A stretch of DNA of 64,000 bases, from the NCBI GenBank assembly GCA_025642065.1, contig JAODUP010000321.1, forward strand, positions 698,501 through 762,500, written 5' to 3'. This document shows positions 23,941 through 34,390 of the stretch, piece after piece. Numbering within the stretch: position 1 is the first letter of the stretch; each line of letters begins with the position of its first letter. Source of the stretch: Paralvinella palmiformis. Lineage: Eukaryota; Annelida; Polychaeta; Terebellida; Alvinellidae. The translations under genes were made by a program, and so were the position numbers. Below the pieces are notes generated by a model that was not told the origin of the DNA, searched no databases, and was given only the letters and a program-made list of their open reading frames with translations.

Positions 23941-24446
23941 ATGGCGTATGTATATCTTGTTATAATACATAGATTAGATATATAATTATAATAGAAAATA
24001 TATTTAATAAATTAGATAATCATTTTCGTGATGTGGGCTAATTTGTTACCATGTCTAGACTATCAATCCTTGTGTGTGCCACGTTTTGCATGTCCTACAA
24101 TATCATAAATATGTATTGAATTATAAACAAAAATGAGGTGCGTTGTCGTCGATATGTTACTATCTGACTGCATTTTGGTTTTACCCTCTAAATTTTTAAT
24201 ATTTCAATATCGTTGACTAATTTGGTTGTTACTCATTATTGTGCCGTATACACATTGTCGTCGTACCTTTTTTTCAGGTTCCAAAATGGATTTGTTCTTG
24301 CGCTTATGATAGCCCTGTACTTTGGAATTGAAGACCAAGTTGTTCTAACGAAGGATGATGGAAACTTCCGATCTATACGAAGTGGAGCAGCTGTCCCTGT
24401 TTGGGGACCAGCTTTTATTCGGGTTTGGTTCTCCCATGGAACCTGA
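23941..24446 (+). CDS. ATF4 uORF2 (57 codons, spliced, overlaps main ORF)
   Basis: The ATG at 23941 is the last codon start of exon 1 (ATGGC|GTATGT; exon ends 23945). Joined to exon 2 at 24278 (TTTTTTTCAG|GTTCC) it reads MAFQNGFVLALMIALYF and continues to TGA at 24444-24446, 57 aa in all. It runs 92 nt past the main ATG (24355) in a different frame. This is the inhibitory uORF2 arrangement of ATF4: under normal eIF2 activity it captures ribosomes, and under eIF2 phosphorylation scanning bypasses it. An internal ATG (24306) in the same frame could also serve. A 7-codon ORF (24286-24309) lies in exon 2. Confidence 0.75.
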
Positions 24447-25474
24447 CTCGCCTGTAAATAGCCCAGGTGTCGGGTATGAATCTAACCAGTTAGACCTGCT
24501 GGGCATCGAACAGCTTCCTAGAAAACCGAAGACTGTCGACAGCAATCCAGATCCCAAACTTGATAACGTACCTGTTCCAGGTAACTATTAAATCAGTGCC
24601 AACTATTTGTTGCATGTTAGTCTGAAAATACTGAATGTGAATGCTATAATGGATGAGCATAACTGATAAATTCTTTCAATTGCTTTTCTCTTCAGATAGT
24701 CCTAATGGCTTGGAACTTGGTTGGATGGACACAAAACATGACATAATAGATTTGCTACAAGAATGTACAGCCAATGGTGATGTTGCTGAACCACAGGAAG
24801 CTAACAGTGCATCACCTATAGCAGAAGAAAGCATGCCAGTTATAAATCTTTCTGAGCCAGTGACGTGGCCATCGTCTGAGGACACGCCCGACTTGGTTGG
24901 TGCCGATAATACACCAGTGGACACCGATATAGATAATGATTTACTGTGTGAAGCATTCAAACTCTTAGATAAAGCAGGTGTCTCTGTTGATGACCTTGTT
25001 CAGTTCGGATCATTTCTTGATGGTACAGAGGATGGTCAGAGTGATGCATCAGTGGCTGGCTCCGAGTTAAATCAGAGTGGTGTTGTGATAGCTGATGATG
25101 ATACTGGACCGAGTGACAGTGGTTTGGAGAGCTTGGTATCATCATGTCCAGGAAGTCCTCTGGATGCAGCCGAGTTCAGTCCATTGTATGAACCACCAAC
25201 ATTGGATCAGCCTCGCACAAAATCAAAAAGGGGACGTCGCATGGCGCCATACAGTAAGCTTCCAGCAGATAGGAAAGAAAGGAAGAAGATACAGAACAAG
25301 ACAGCAGCTTTAAAATATCGACAGAAGAAAAAGGAGGAGACAAAAAAGGTGTTCACAGAGGTCGAGTTATTGGAGATTAAAAACAAAGAACTGAAAAACA
25401 AAGTTGAATCCATAAGTAAAGAAATAAGTTATCTTAAACAACTTATGTCAGATGTTTTGAAGGCTAAATCTTAA
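24355..25474 (+). CDS. ATF4: ATF4-type bZIP transcription factor (CREB2/ATF4)
   Basis: Coding exons are 24355-24580 and 24696-25474, giving 334 aa (human ATF4 is 351). The protein is acidic up to about 215. It has a DSGLES phosphodegron at 216-221 and a basic region at 268-288 (QNKTAALKYRQKKK, with the N-x-x-A-A-x-x-Y-R core at N276-R284). A leucine zipper runs to the C-terminus (about 295-334). This basic region is characteristic of ATF4 and ApCREB2 rather than other bZIPs. The protein should bind C/EBP-ATF composite or CRE sites in the nucleus and drive the integrated stress response; in Aplysia the homologue restrains long-term memory. The leader carries uORF1 and an overlapping uORF2, so translation is probably induced by eIF2 phosphorylation. 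Start: first ATG of an ATGATG pair. Confidence 0.93.
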
Positions 25475-25542
25475 TGTTGTTTGACAGTTTAGTATTGTTT
25501 TAGCATTTGTTAACATTAAACTATGTACATGTACAATTTGTA

Positions 25543-25548
25543 AATAAA
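25543..25548 (+). terminator. polyadenylation signal of the ATF4 gene
   Basis: AATAAA lies 69 nt after the stop codon in an AT-rich short 3' UTR. A second AATAAA occurs near 25637. Confidence 0.65.
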
Positions 25549-25650
25549 CTGGATGTCATTTGCTTTGTTTTGTGGAAAGCATTATTCTTAGAGCTTGTCA
25601 CTTCGCTTAAGTACACATTTCATTCTGAACTGTGAAATAAACATTTATTT

Positions 25651-25680
25651 CTATCTAACTGGTAGCGTATTGGGCCAGTT
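25651..25680 (+). repeat. SINE family A, 5' half (split copy)
   Basis: CTATCTAACTGGTAGCGTAT then TGGGCCAG matches the box-A part of the 9597 copy. The 3' half resumes at 26728, about 1 kb away. Confidence 0.55.
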
Positions 25681-26727
25681 TGATTCTGTCATAGTGTTGC
25701 TTCTAGGATCTTGCCAATGTGGGGGAGCTCCCTCTAAGTTTGAAAAATGTTGGGGATTTGTTTGTAAAGTGGGTACTTAAATTTGAAATCCAACCAAATG
25801 TCTTGCTAGCCCAACCAAAAATTACTAACTATTTAAACTATGATGATTTTATTGATTCATGCTTTAACACAATATAAGTATACAATAATCAAAAGTTCCT
25901 CCAGTAATAAAATGGTCTCTGTTAAAGTGACGACCACCATTACCAAATACCAGCCACTTATCAACAATAGGCCTGGAAGAAATTCTTTTGGTAGTAACCA
26001 TCACACGCAATAAGCATGAAATTACATAGATCTTCCTGGCCAATGGAGTTCCACAACAAAGTTTTAACGCTGTTCATAGGGGAGAACTGCCTCATACTCG
26101 GCAGTGGATGGACATGTGATCGAGGTTGAAACACAATTATTAAGCTACCAACAACTTCATACATATAATTCCTTCAGCAAAGTATGAATACAGTTAATAT
26201 GATATGAGAAATCTATATCATAATATTAACATAAAAAGTAGAGTGATCAAATAAACAGGAAAGGGACAGAAATCCACCATATAAACAAGACCATGTGCTT
26301 TTATTTACCGTAAACAAAGACAACTAGTCACTTAGGATAGAGTATTTGAGTCCCGTGACCATCAAAATGGAGATTCGCCAGCCCACAAAAATCTCTCCCA
26401 TCCTTCAAGCATGGTTCTTATTTTCAGTAAATATGACATTTGAAATGGCTACACCAGTCGATTCTGGCATTATTATAGATTAGGAAACCAATCAGATGAT
26501 AAATATTTGGCGTTTATCATGACCCGTTTTGTGCTGATAATTCCATACCAGTGGACCGAGTGGTGTGGCATTATTAAAGCTAATGCGATGAAGAGACCGT
26601 TAAGGCGCACAAGAAGTACACTATTACGCCATGGGGTTTTATTCTGCGCCATGTGGGGCGCAGGAGTATTTTTATTTTGCGCCATACGTTAATCCCGCAA
26701 AACACGTCCTAGAAGCAACACTGACTT
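25681..26727. mobile_element. TIR element inserted into a SINE
   Basis: AGTGTTGCTTCTAGGA at 25693-25708 recurs exactly inverted at 26707-26722, with weaker similarity further out. The two halves of a family A SINE flank the insert. No transposase ORF is seen inside. The exact ends and target duplication are not clear. Confidence 0.6.
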
Positions 26728-26822
26728 AGTCTGGATCACTGATCACTACCACCCGAGTTTGAATCTTGGCATATTCGAAGGGTGTTTCATCGTTGACTGC
26801 TTCGTTACATTAATCATAGATC
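26728..26822 (+). repeat. SINE family A, 3' half (split copy)
   Basis: TCACTGATCACTACCACCCG then AGTTTGAATCTTGGCATATT and GAAGGGTGTTTCATC follow the family A order from box B onwards. Confidence 0.65.
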
Positions 26823-27482
26823 ACATATTGCTTTATTTGGATGAAGAAACCTTCCCAATTGCTTGCCTGGATGAAAAATTGTTTTTTTTTAATAGTGTAA
26901 CTGTAGGAGGATTAAAGGTTTTCCAAATTAGTCAAAATGTTAGTGTTATATGTATTAAAATAAATCTCATCAGATATATTAATTTTTTCCTTAGGAGTAG
27001 TTAGTCGTTTTACACTGGCCGATATTTTAATCGAGAATCTTCGGAATCTTGCGTCATCTTTGCCAAACAAAGACCCCAAACTATCCACGTGGTCTTGTTT
27101 AACCTCTGTTACATGTTCCATATTGTCTTTATTAAACATATAAAATGGGGGTATTCTGTCGCATACAATTGTGCAAAGAAACACATCAAATATCAGTGAT
27201 TATTTCCGACGTGTAACTGCCGCCGAACCCCCCCCGAAAATTCCCCCAAAATGCTAAAAGGACGCTGCAGGCGGCACACCCCTGTATAGACCACATATGG
27301 GAGAGTCCCATGCATCCAATTACCACTTTATTTTAAATGAAGTTATGCGATAGCAGGAGGGATATACTTGCATGCAGCTCCAGTTTGTATACTGCACAGG
27401 TAAATAGACGTGACAAATTATCTTTTAAAATGTGTATCGTAAGGTAAAAAGGAAATTTTAATGACTTTTCAGGAGCTTTGGC
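26823..27482. other. gene-free intergenic DNA
   Basis: No coding feature is supported here. Confidence 0.4.
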
Positions 27483-28243
27483 AATAGACCCATTGCATGA
27501 TGACGTCAAAAATCAAAACAAACCAGGCGCATTTTGCATTGTGGGGTTTATAGGGGGGGGGGGATCCGCTGAGCGATAATACCGTGATAATCCCGCCATA
27601 TTAACCTTAAACGTCAATGTTCCGGATCTGTTATAATCATCCAAAAACTAATCCTGCGTACCATATTGTCATGCTACCAGTAAGCAATATAAACATTTAA
27701 GTTGGCATGTGTTGGCCGCGGGATGAAACGCTGAGAAACGTTGGGTAGTTTTAATTCAAAATGACAATCTGCGAGTCAAATTTTTATAATTACAGTGTCA
27801 GTGTAAGGATTGACTGAAACAGTGAAAGGCGCAAATAAAGTGTAATTTAACAATATTATTATCCATCAGATCATAGATAATAATAAACAGTCTTTGCTAT
27901 GCGCAGTGAATATTATTATACTATGGTTTATAATGTTGAATACCACACTTTACTATCATTTATAAAGTAGCAATGACGGACGATTAGCATATAGTTATAA
28001 TCTGATTTTCAGTTTTGGAATACAATTTTTCAACAGTGCCGGCTTTTTCGGTGTCGAAGCAGAGTTAAACGGTACACAGGAGCTAGTTTTTGGCATGATT
28101 ATAACAGATCCGGAACATTGATGTTAAAGGTTAAATTGGCGGAATATTCTGGTATTATCGCTCAGCGGACCCCCTATAAATCCCACAATGCAAAGCGCGG
28201 CTGGTTTGTTTGGTTTGTGACGTCATCATGCTTCAGGCTTATT
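27483..28243. mobile_element. long-TIR MITE carrying CRE sites (copy 1)
   Basis: The left end AATAGACCCATTGCATGATG through ACGTCA and the right end (reverse complement AATAAGCCTGAAGCATGATG) form inverted repeats. They extend about 145 bp, through GCATTGTGGG, GCTGAGCGATAATACC and TGTTCCGGATCTGTTAT. Both termini carry the palindromic CRE TGACGTCA. There is no ORF. A second copy lies at 36402-37212. Confidence 0.85.
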
Positions 28244-28840
28244 ATGTTACTTATTTCTTCAATTAAGTTATATTAGATTAGTAGTGACTTGATATATCTA
28301 CATGGACTACAAATGAAAAGATTACATACCTTACTTTTTCTCCAGTTGCCTTTGGCATCCATCTTGACGGTCGATTGTACATTTCAGCTACTTTTTAATT
28401 ACCTCTTCTGTGTCAGTTTCTTTTACTGAAAACCTCTTGGCTGCTTCTAGCAATATGGAAAATTCATTTAATATAACTATATTAAAGCCATATAGTTTCT
28501 AAAATATAATGAAATATATTATTGTGGCAGAAAATAATTGACAAAAATCTATGTTTAAACTTTAGTGAAACAAAATAAATCTATCCCTCTGATTGGCAAC
28601 AAGTATTTGTTATGCATAGATATAATTAATACCCTTGATGACTCGCATGACAGCATGTAATCTAGGCTCACTATTGATAGGAAAAATTATATTTTGTGCC
28701 TTCAATGAAATTGTTGATATTAGAGTGATGTTGTAAAGAATAGTCCACAAATTGGCCACAAAGTAGCTATCATATATGTAGTAAAATCATAAAATGGTAT
28801 TTAGTTAGTAAATGCAAACTACCCAAAATTTAATTGGTCG

Positions 28841-28880
<40 letters not shown>

Positions 28881-29726
28881 ATTTAATTTCTGGAAGAATG
28901 TGAGTCATCCATACTATACTTAAATACCAGCAATCCAAACATCTCACAGTTATATGTAATATTTAGATTTGATCGTACATCTTAGCGCTCTAAACCGGAG
29001 TGCTTTACCAATTCCACTAATTGCCAAGTTGAGTTATTTAGCGTCGGGGTTGGTTACAAAACTCAACAACAGTTTTGTAGACCTCCACTTAGTGAGGGGA
29101 GTTTCGTGAGTGGTGTTTAATAAGTATATATATGGAGACACTAAAATGTCATCTAGGTTAAAGCTGGGGTTAATTGCACCTTAATAATTAGCAGTTATGG
29201 GAGGCTGCGGGCGTTTTAATATATGTTAATTAGTTAATCACGACAATTCTGGTGTGGGTTGCACTGAGAAGAGGGGGATGGTTGTTTATTTTGTAGACTA
29301 AACAAAGCCGAGTCCGAAGATGCTTTCCAGCCTGCGTCAACGACCATTATAACCATGTAGCTGACATGTGGACTTTGATATCTCAGATCGTCTTATCATA
29401 CGAACAAACAAAAATCGGTCGTTAGTAGATGTGCGATCTAAACCGGATATTGTTACCTGTCCACATTGCTGGGCTGATCACTCTGTGAATCATCTCCTAT
29501 CTGTTCGATTTGATTGAAAGGGATATTGTTTATCAAACCGGCGGCGATTGCGTGGCCAGAATGGAATACCAACACTATGGGCTGGATTAATCTAATGAAA
29601 TCGCTCGACGGTGAAAAGGAAAGACACGTTTCGAATCAAATCTCTGCTTCTCGCGAGGTTAAAATCCCGACGACAGATTTCTGTACACGCCATTCCAACA
29701 CCGACTAAGCTTCTGAGGAACGTGTA
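28244..29726. other. intergenic DNA upstream of the two-TM gene
   Basis: The stretch holds a (TA)n run (about 28843-28877) and a possible - strand tRNA-like head near 28975-29030 (GCGCTCTAAACCGGAGTGCT). The latter is too diverged to call. CTTTTCAG ending at 29760 could be an acceptor just before the next start codon. Confidence 0.4.
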
Positions 29727-29768
29727 TAACCATCGCAAGGGAATACGCGACTCTTTTCAGCCGACACC

Positions 29769-31732
29769 ATGGCTCAGTCAAATCTGACGACAATGAACAA
29801 ATACCCGTCGCTGTCTTCAATCCATTCGATGATATCCGTCGGCTATCTGCCACCCGGTCATGGATATATCCCGAAAAAGGTGAAGCCGGACAAGCCGTAT
29901 GGGCCGAGTTATGTGACGATCCTGAACCGAACCTGGAGAGGTCCGGGTCGGAGATGTCTTTGGTACGCTCTGGTAGCTTTCTGCCTCGCTGTACTGTTCT
30001 ACATTTCGGCCACTTTGTACTTCGCACACAGGAATGTACAGCGACTGATCGTCCGAAACTCGGAGCCACTCGGGGCGCTTCTTCTTATGGTAGCCATATT
30101 GATGACGTCAGCCGTGTTTTACTTCATCCACAGAGCGCGTATGGAGAGCAACAGGTGGCGCTCCTTCTTAAGGGTAAAAAACAGATTATTGGCTAAGTTA
30201 TAAAACGGAGAATATTTACACTTGGCTTTAGTTTGTGTTTCGCTTATGATATTATTATGTTCCAAGCTATATCTGAGTAGATGAGTGCATACATATTTGG
30301 CTATTTATATGTGGCTAGTTAGACAGCTAATTAGCAATCAAGCTCAAATAGATACACGTGCAGTGAAGTGTGTCACGATTGTTATCAAAGAGTATTAAAA
30401 AAAGTCGTATCATGGATCAACTTTTACTATAAAATTAGCCCCGGTTTTGTTTACTTATTCAATATAGTTCCGGCCTGATGGGTTGTTTCATGTAGTACCA
30501 GTTAATGAGGAATATTCACCAAGATATCCGTAAGTAAATTACATCGGGAATTAGTTTTTTTAAAAGACAGACATACTGGTGTATAAAATGCAGATACAGG
30601 AGCTTATTATATTATATAATATCGTATTGTTTACTTAACAAATTTAGGGATTTTTTGTTTCGAATCGTTTATTTTCGACTTCAGGATCAAGCTTGCAACG
30701 GGAACATATGGGCCACGTGCTGTCAAAGAAATTCCAAAGCCTCGCTATATGAGGAAGAGTCGTCCTGCATCGAGAGCCGGTGGACGACAGCGTGGGACGG
30801 GCATGACAACACTTGCCGAAGGTGATGAGGAACCACTTGTCAGAAACGATATCATGACCTCTCAAGAGAAATTGGATGCACCGCAGAGGTTCAGTTTATT
30901 TTATCCATTCACATTACGATTTTTGTTGTTGTATGGAGAGTATCAGAGTTTGAAACCACCTCCTCTACAGTGAGGAAAAATTATCTTAAGTTCAGACGTT
31001 ACTTTCGTGCAAGTTTTCGATTGTTTTCTGATTTTCAGGTTCAAAGCTGAAATGCCGGAAGTGCATAAGCCGCAGCCAATCAGACTTGGTGTGATCGATC
31101 AACAAGATTTGTATGATCCGACTGGTCAATTTGGTCCTTCTGGTACACGTGGTACTCCTGGCATGTTGGACAGTTCCTATGGTCCTCCTGGTGTGTCAAT
31201 CTTGGTTGATCAGAGTGAACCCGGTCGATGGGCACCCAGTTCGATGTCGTTTTATTCCCCGAAAGTTGCACAGGCCGAAAAAACTGTCCCTCAGGAAAGA
31301 ATGCCATCTGGGCAGATGGGAACATCTCTTGGACAGCTACATCCTCAAGAACCGTCCAGCCCCTTTCAAAAGCCAAGGTACTACACTCCTGAACCTAGAA
31401 TGATACCCTTCCGAGAGACAACAGCTTCACAAGCTGTGTCACCAGCGGACAGAATGAGACAAACACCAGAACCGAGGTTGCCGCCTGGTGTAGACCGGAC
31501 ACAGGCTATGAGTAGGGCAACGCCTGAGCCAAGGATGGTACCAGGCTCTGGCAGGTCACCGCCCAAGGAACGCCCTCCTGCGGGTAAACTACAGTCCACT
31601 CAGCCACGTATGCCTGCTGGTAGCCTAAAGTCACCTCCGGAGCGAATGGTTCCAGGTCAGAGCAAACAACCAAGTGCTAGAATGACACCGGGATCCCAGA
31701 CCAGACCGTATCCGGGACAGGCAAATCAATGA
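29769..31732 (+). CDS. two-transmembrane proline-rich protein, function unknown
   Basis: Exons 29769-30154, 30685-30888 and 31039-31732 join in frame to 427 aa. An in-frame TAA at 29727 and an ACCATGG context support the start. The first donor is CAG|GTGGCG. The second, AG|GTTCAG, is weak, so exon 2 may sometimes run on to a stop at 30973. Two hydrophobic helices (about 63-86 and 100-121) form a hairpin with a short loop. After them the chain is basic (KPRYMRKSRPASRAGGRQR). The last 150 residues repeat a P-x-x-R-(M/L)-x-(P/x)-G motif at least six times (TPEPRMIP, TPEPRLPPG, TPEPRMVPG, TQPRMPAG, PPERMVPG, PSARMTPG). I do not recognise the family. Membrane location and a cytosolic tail are inference. 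Confidence 0.75.
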
Positions 31733-31962
31733 ACTCGGGTTAAATATAGACTATAAATACAGATTCAGGACACCATGATGCGTGCACCAATTAGAAATAA
31801 AACGAATTACAATGATCAGATCATGTAACTTAGCTTGAATTGAACAATGTTTTAATGAAAAACCCCAACTAACTATATATAAACAAACCAATACTGAAGC
31901 CTTTTCTCATAAACAAAAAGGTGTATGCTGCGTGTTGATTCATTGTGTGTTTTGTATGAATG

Positions 31963-32003
<41 letters not shown>

Positions 32004-33281
32004 TGTTAATCATATCGTTGCCAGAATGATAACTATCCGTTTTGGATATTGGCGCATGTTTTAGTGCATGGAGACAACAGTAAGTACACCTATAGCCAGT
32101 AAGTACACGTGACCTTAAACAAGGTAGCCAGGGTTCAGCCTTTATGAAGTTACCAAACACCATAACTAGTCGGCTTTGTAAAAATAGATCCGCAGCAAAA
32201 TAAAATACTAAAATCATGATATTACGGTATGGTATGTATGGTCAATGTATTATCAATAAACATAAGTTATTCATTTTTTGAAAAATAATTATACTTGGAC
32301 TCGTACTGTTATCGAATCACAATATTGTTAACTATTGTTACTTGTACAAGCACAAACACTCAGACATCCACAACACCGCAAACGATATCGATAGAACATT
32401 AGAAGTATTTAATTACCACAAAAACGAAATGGCTTTACGTAGCACTTAAATATTTAGGCCAAGATCAGTTGGCAACATACTAGGTTTATATTAGCCACGA
32501 AATGGGTATAAATTGTCAACCAACCCTGTATATAAGACACTTGATTGCACTACCAAACTAAAATCTTTATTATGGTGAATGGACCAACTTTGTAAACATC
32601 TTAACACGGACACTACTGTAATACAGGTTTGTTTAATTGACATTAAAACAGATACACTTTAATTATCATTGCCATACTCATGAATAGTGAAGATACATGT
32701 GCTACAGTTGGACGATATTTATAATGATAAATAATGATAACACGACTGATTCAAAGTTTGGGCTAAAATATGCTTATCACGTCTGTCAGATGTTTCATCT
32801 GATTATTTCAATTGTCTAGGCCAAATATTTCAGGTATTAGAAGCGTCGAAGCTAAGCAGAACACTGATTTCGTCACCTGTTTCACGATAGTACGGGGTGG
32901 GGGGAGGAATACTACTTTGATATATCCGCAAGTTACAGGACTCGTCGTCTCATGCCGACTGTGTTATGTTAGTTTAAACAATTGAAATACCAAATATGTC
33001 TAAAGTATCGAGCCATTGGGCGATATCAGGGCTGGCAGACGATATGATTTCCCGATGAAAAGGTTACAAATAAATCAATCGATTGGAATCGTGATCATGT
33101 TATCTCCTCAAATTGCTCTAATCATTCTATATTTATATGATGATGGTGTTTTCTCAGACAGATCAGTAAAGTAGACCAAATCCTGCTCTCTACTGGCAAA
33201 TCAGAGGCAGACGACTCGCCTTTTTACGTGTTCCTTTTGTTAAAATTCAGAATAACTAAATTCTCAGTGAACGAGATTAGT
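31733..33281. other. downstream of two-TM gene / upstream of P450
   Basis: AATAAA at about 31796 may serve the two-TM gene. A (CA)n tract lies at about 31962-32003. No other feature is seen. The P450 promoter must lie towards the right end. Confidence 0.4.
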
Positions 33282-34356
33282 ATGGGACTGAACATTTCTG
33301 TAGTCTGTCCACAGCTGTGGCTGATAGCGGCGATAGCATTCCTTCTGTCTTATAACTACTTCGTCAAAGAATCATGGAAGAAGTTGCCTCCGGGTCCTTG
33401 GACATTGCCTCTGATAGGATCGCTGCCATTCTTGGGATTAGACATCAGAAAACCGCTGAGAAAGATGGCTGCCAAATATGGTGACGTGTTTACGATTTAT
33501 CTCGGATCGAGGCGTGTCGTCGTGCTAAACGGATATGATGTCATCAAGGAAGCTTTTCTGAAGAATGGTCACGTGTTCTCGGGTCGTCCTCCGGTCTTCT
33601 TTGTGACAGCAGTAACAGAAGGCTACGGTAAGTCCCCCCTCACCCTCTCTTTATCCGTATGTGCGTGTATAAATATATATGCGTGCGTGCGCGCGCGAAT
33701 GTGTATGTGTGTTTGTCTGTCTTTCTGTCTATCTGTTTGTCTTGTAATTTTCAGCTTTGTTGGTAAGAGATAATATATCCATCACATCAGCTATTTTGTC
33801 TCATTTGAATATCATTTGATGTCAAGTTCTCGTCAAGTAAGCTGTTTAGTTTTAGGCGAGATACAGTTGCCATCTTTAAAAACACCTAGATACCTTCGAT
33901 TCCCTAACATATCAGCAGATGAATCGTGTAACGTGTACCATATACTATTGTTGTATGGAAGATCTCTAGACCTGAATCAATATCGAAACGTATTCTTTAG
34001 AAATAATACCATCCAAAAGAGATGTTCAACGTAGCCGAAGAATGGAAGTATCCATAGTTTTGAAAACTAACTAACATCAGCATTGTTTTGTAATACCAAA
34101 GTTACTAGACGTTTCGACAGATTGTGGTGCTGATGGCCAGTTCTAGCATATCCAGTGGTGATTCTGTCGTATTTACATTTGTTATTGGTCTGTCAACATT
34201 TGTTATTGTTCGTACCCCCACCATCCTCTGTATCTCGCAGTATCGATGATAGAGCGTCCTTTATCTATCTACAGCGGATCCATATTTTAGTGAGACGCTT
34301 CGACCAATTTATACCTCGGTATGGCTCTCTGATACATGCAGCATATAGCCGACGGG

Positions 34357-34390
<34 letters not shown>

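Noticed and set aside
24345..24557. Antisense ORFs over the ATF4 exons
   Set aside because: They are mirror frames of the ATF4 coding exons.
29514..29708. 64-codon ORF before the two-TM gene
   Set aside because: It is out of frame with the downstream start and has no motif; at most it is 5' UTR.
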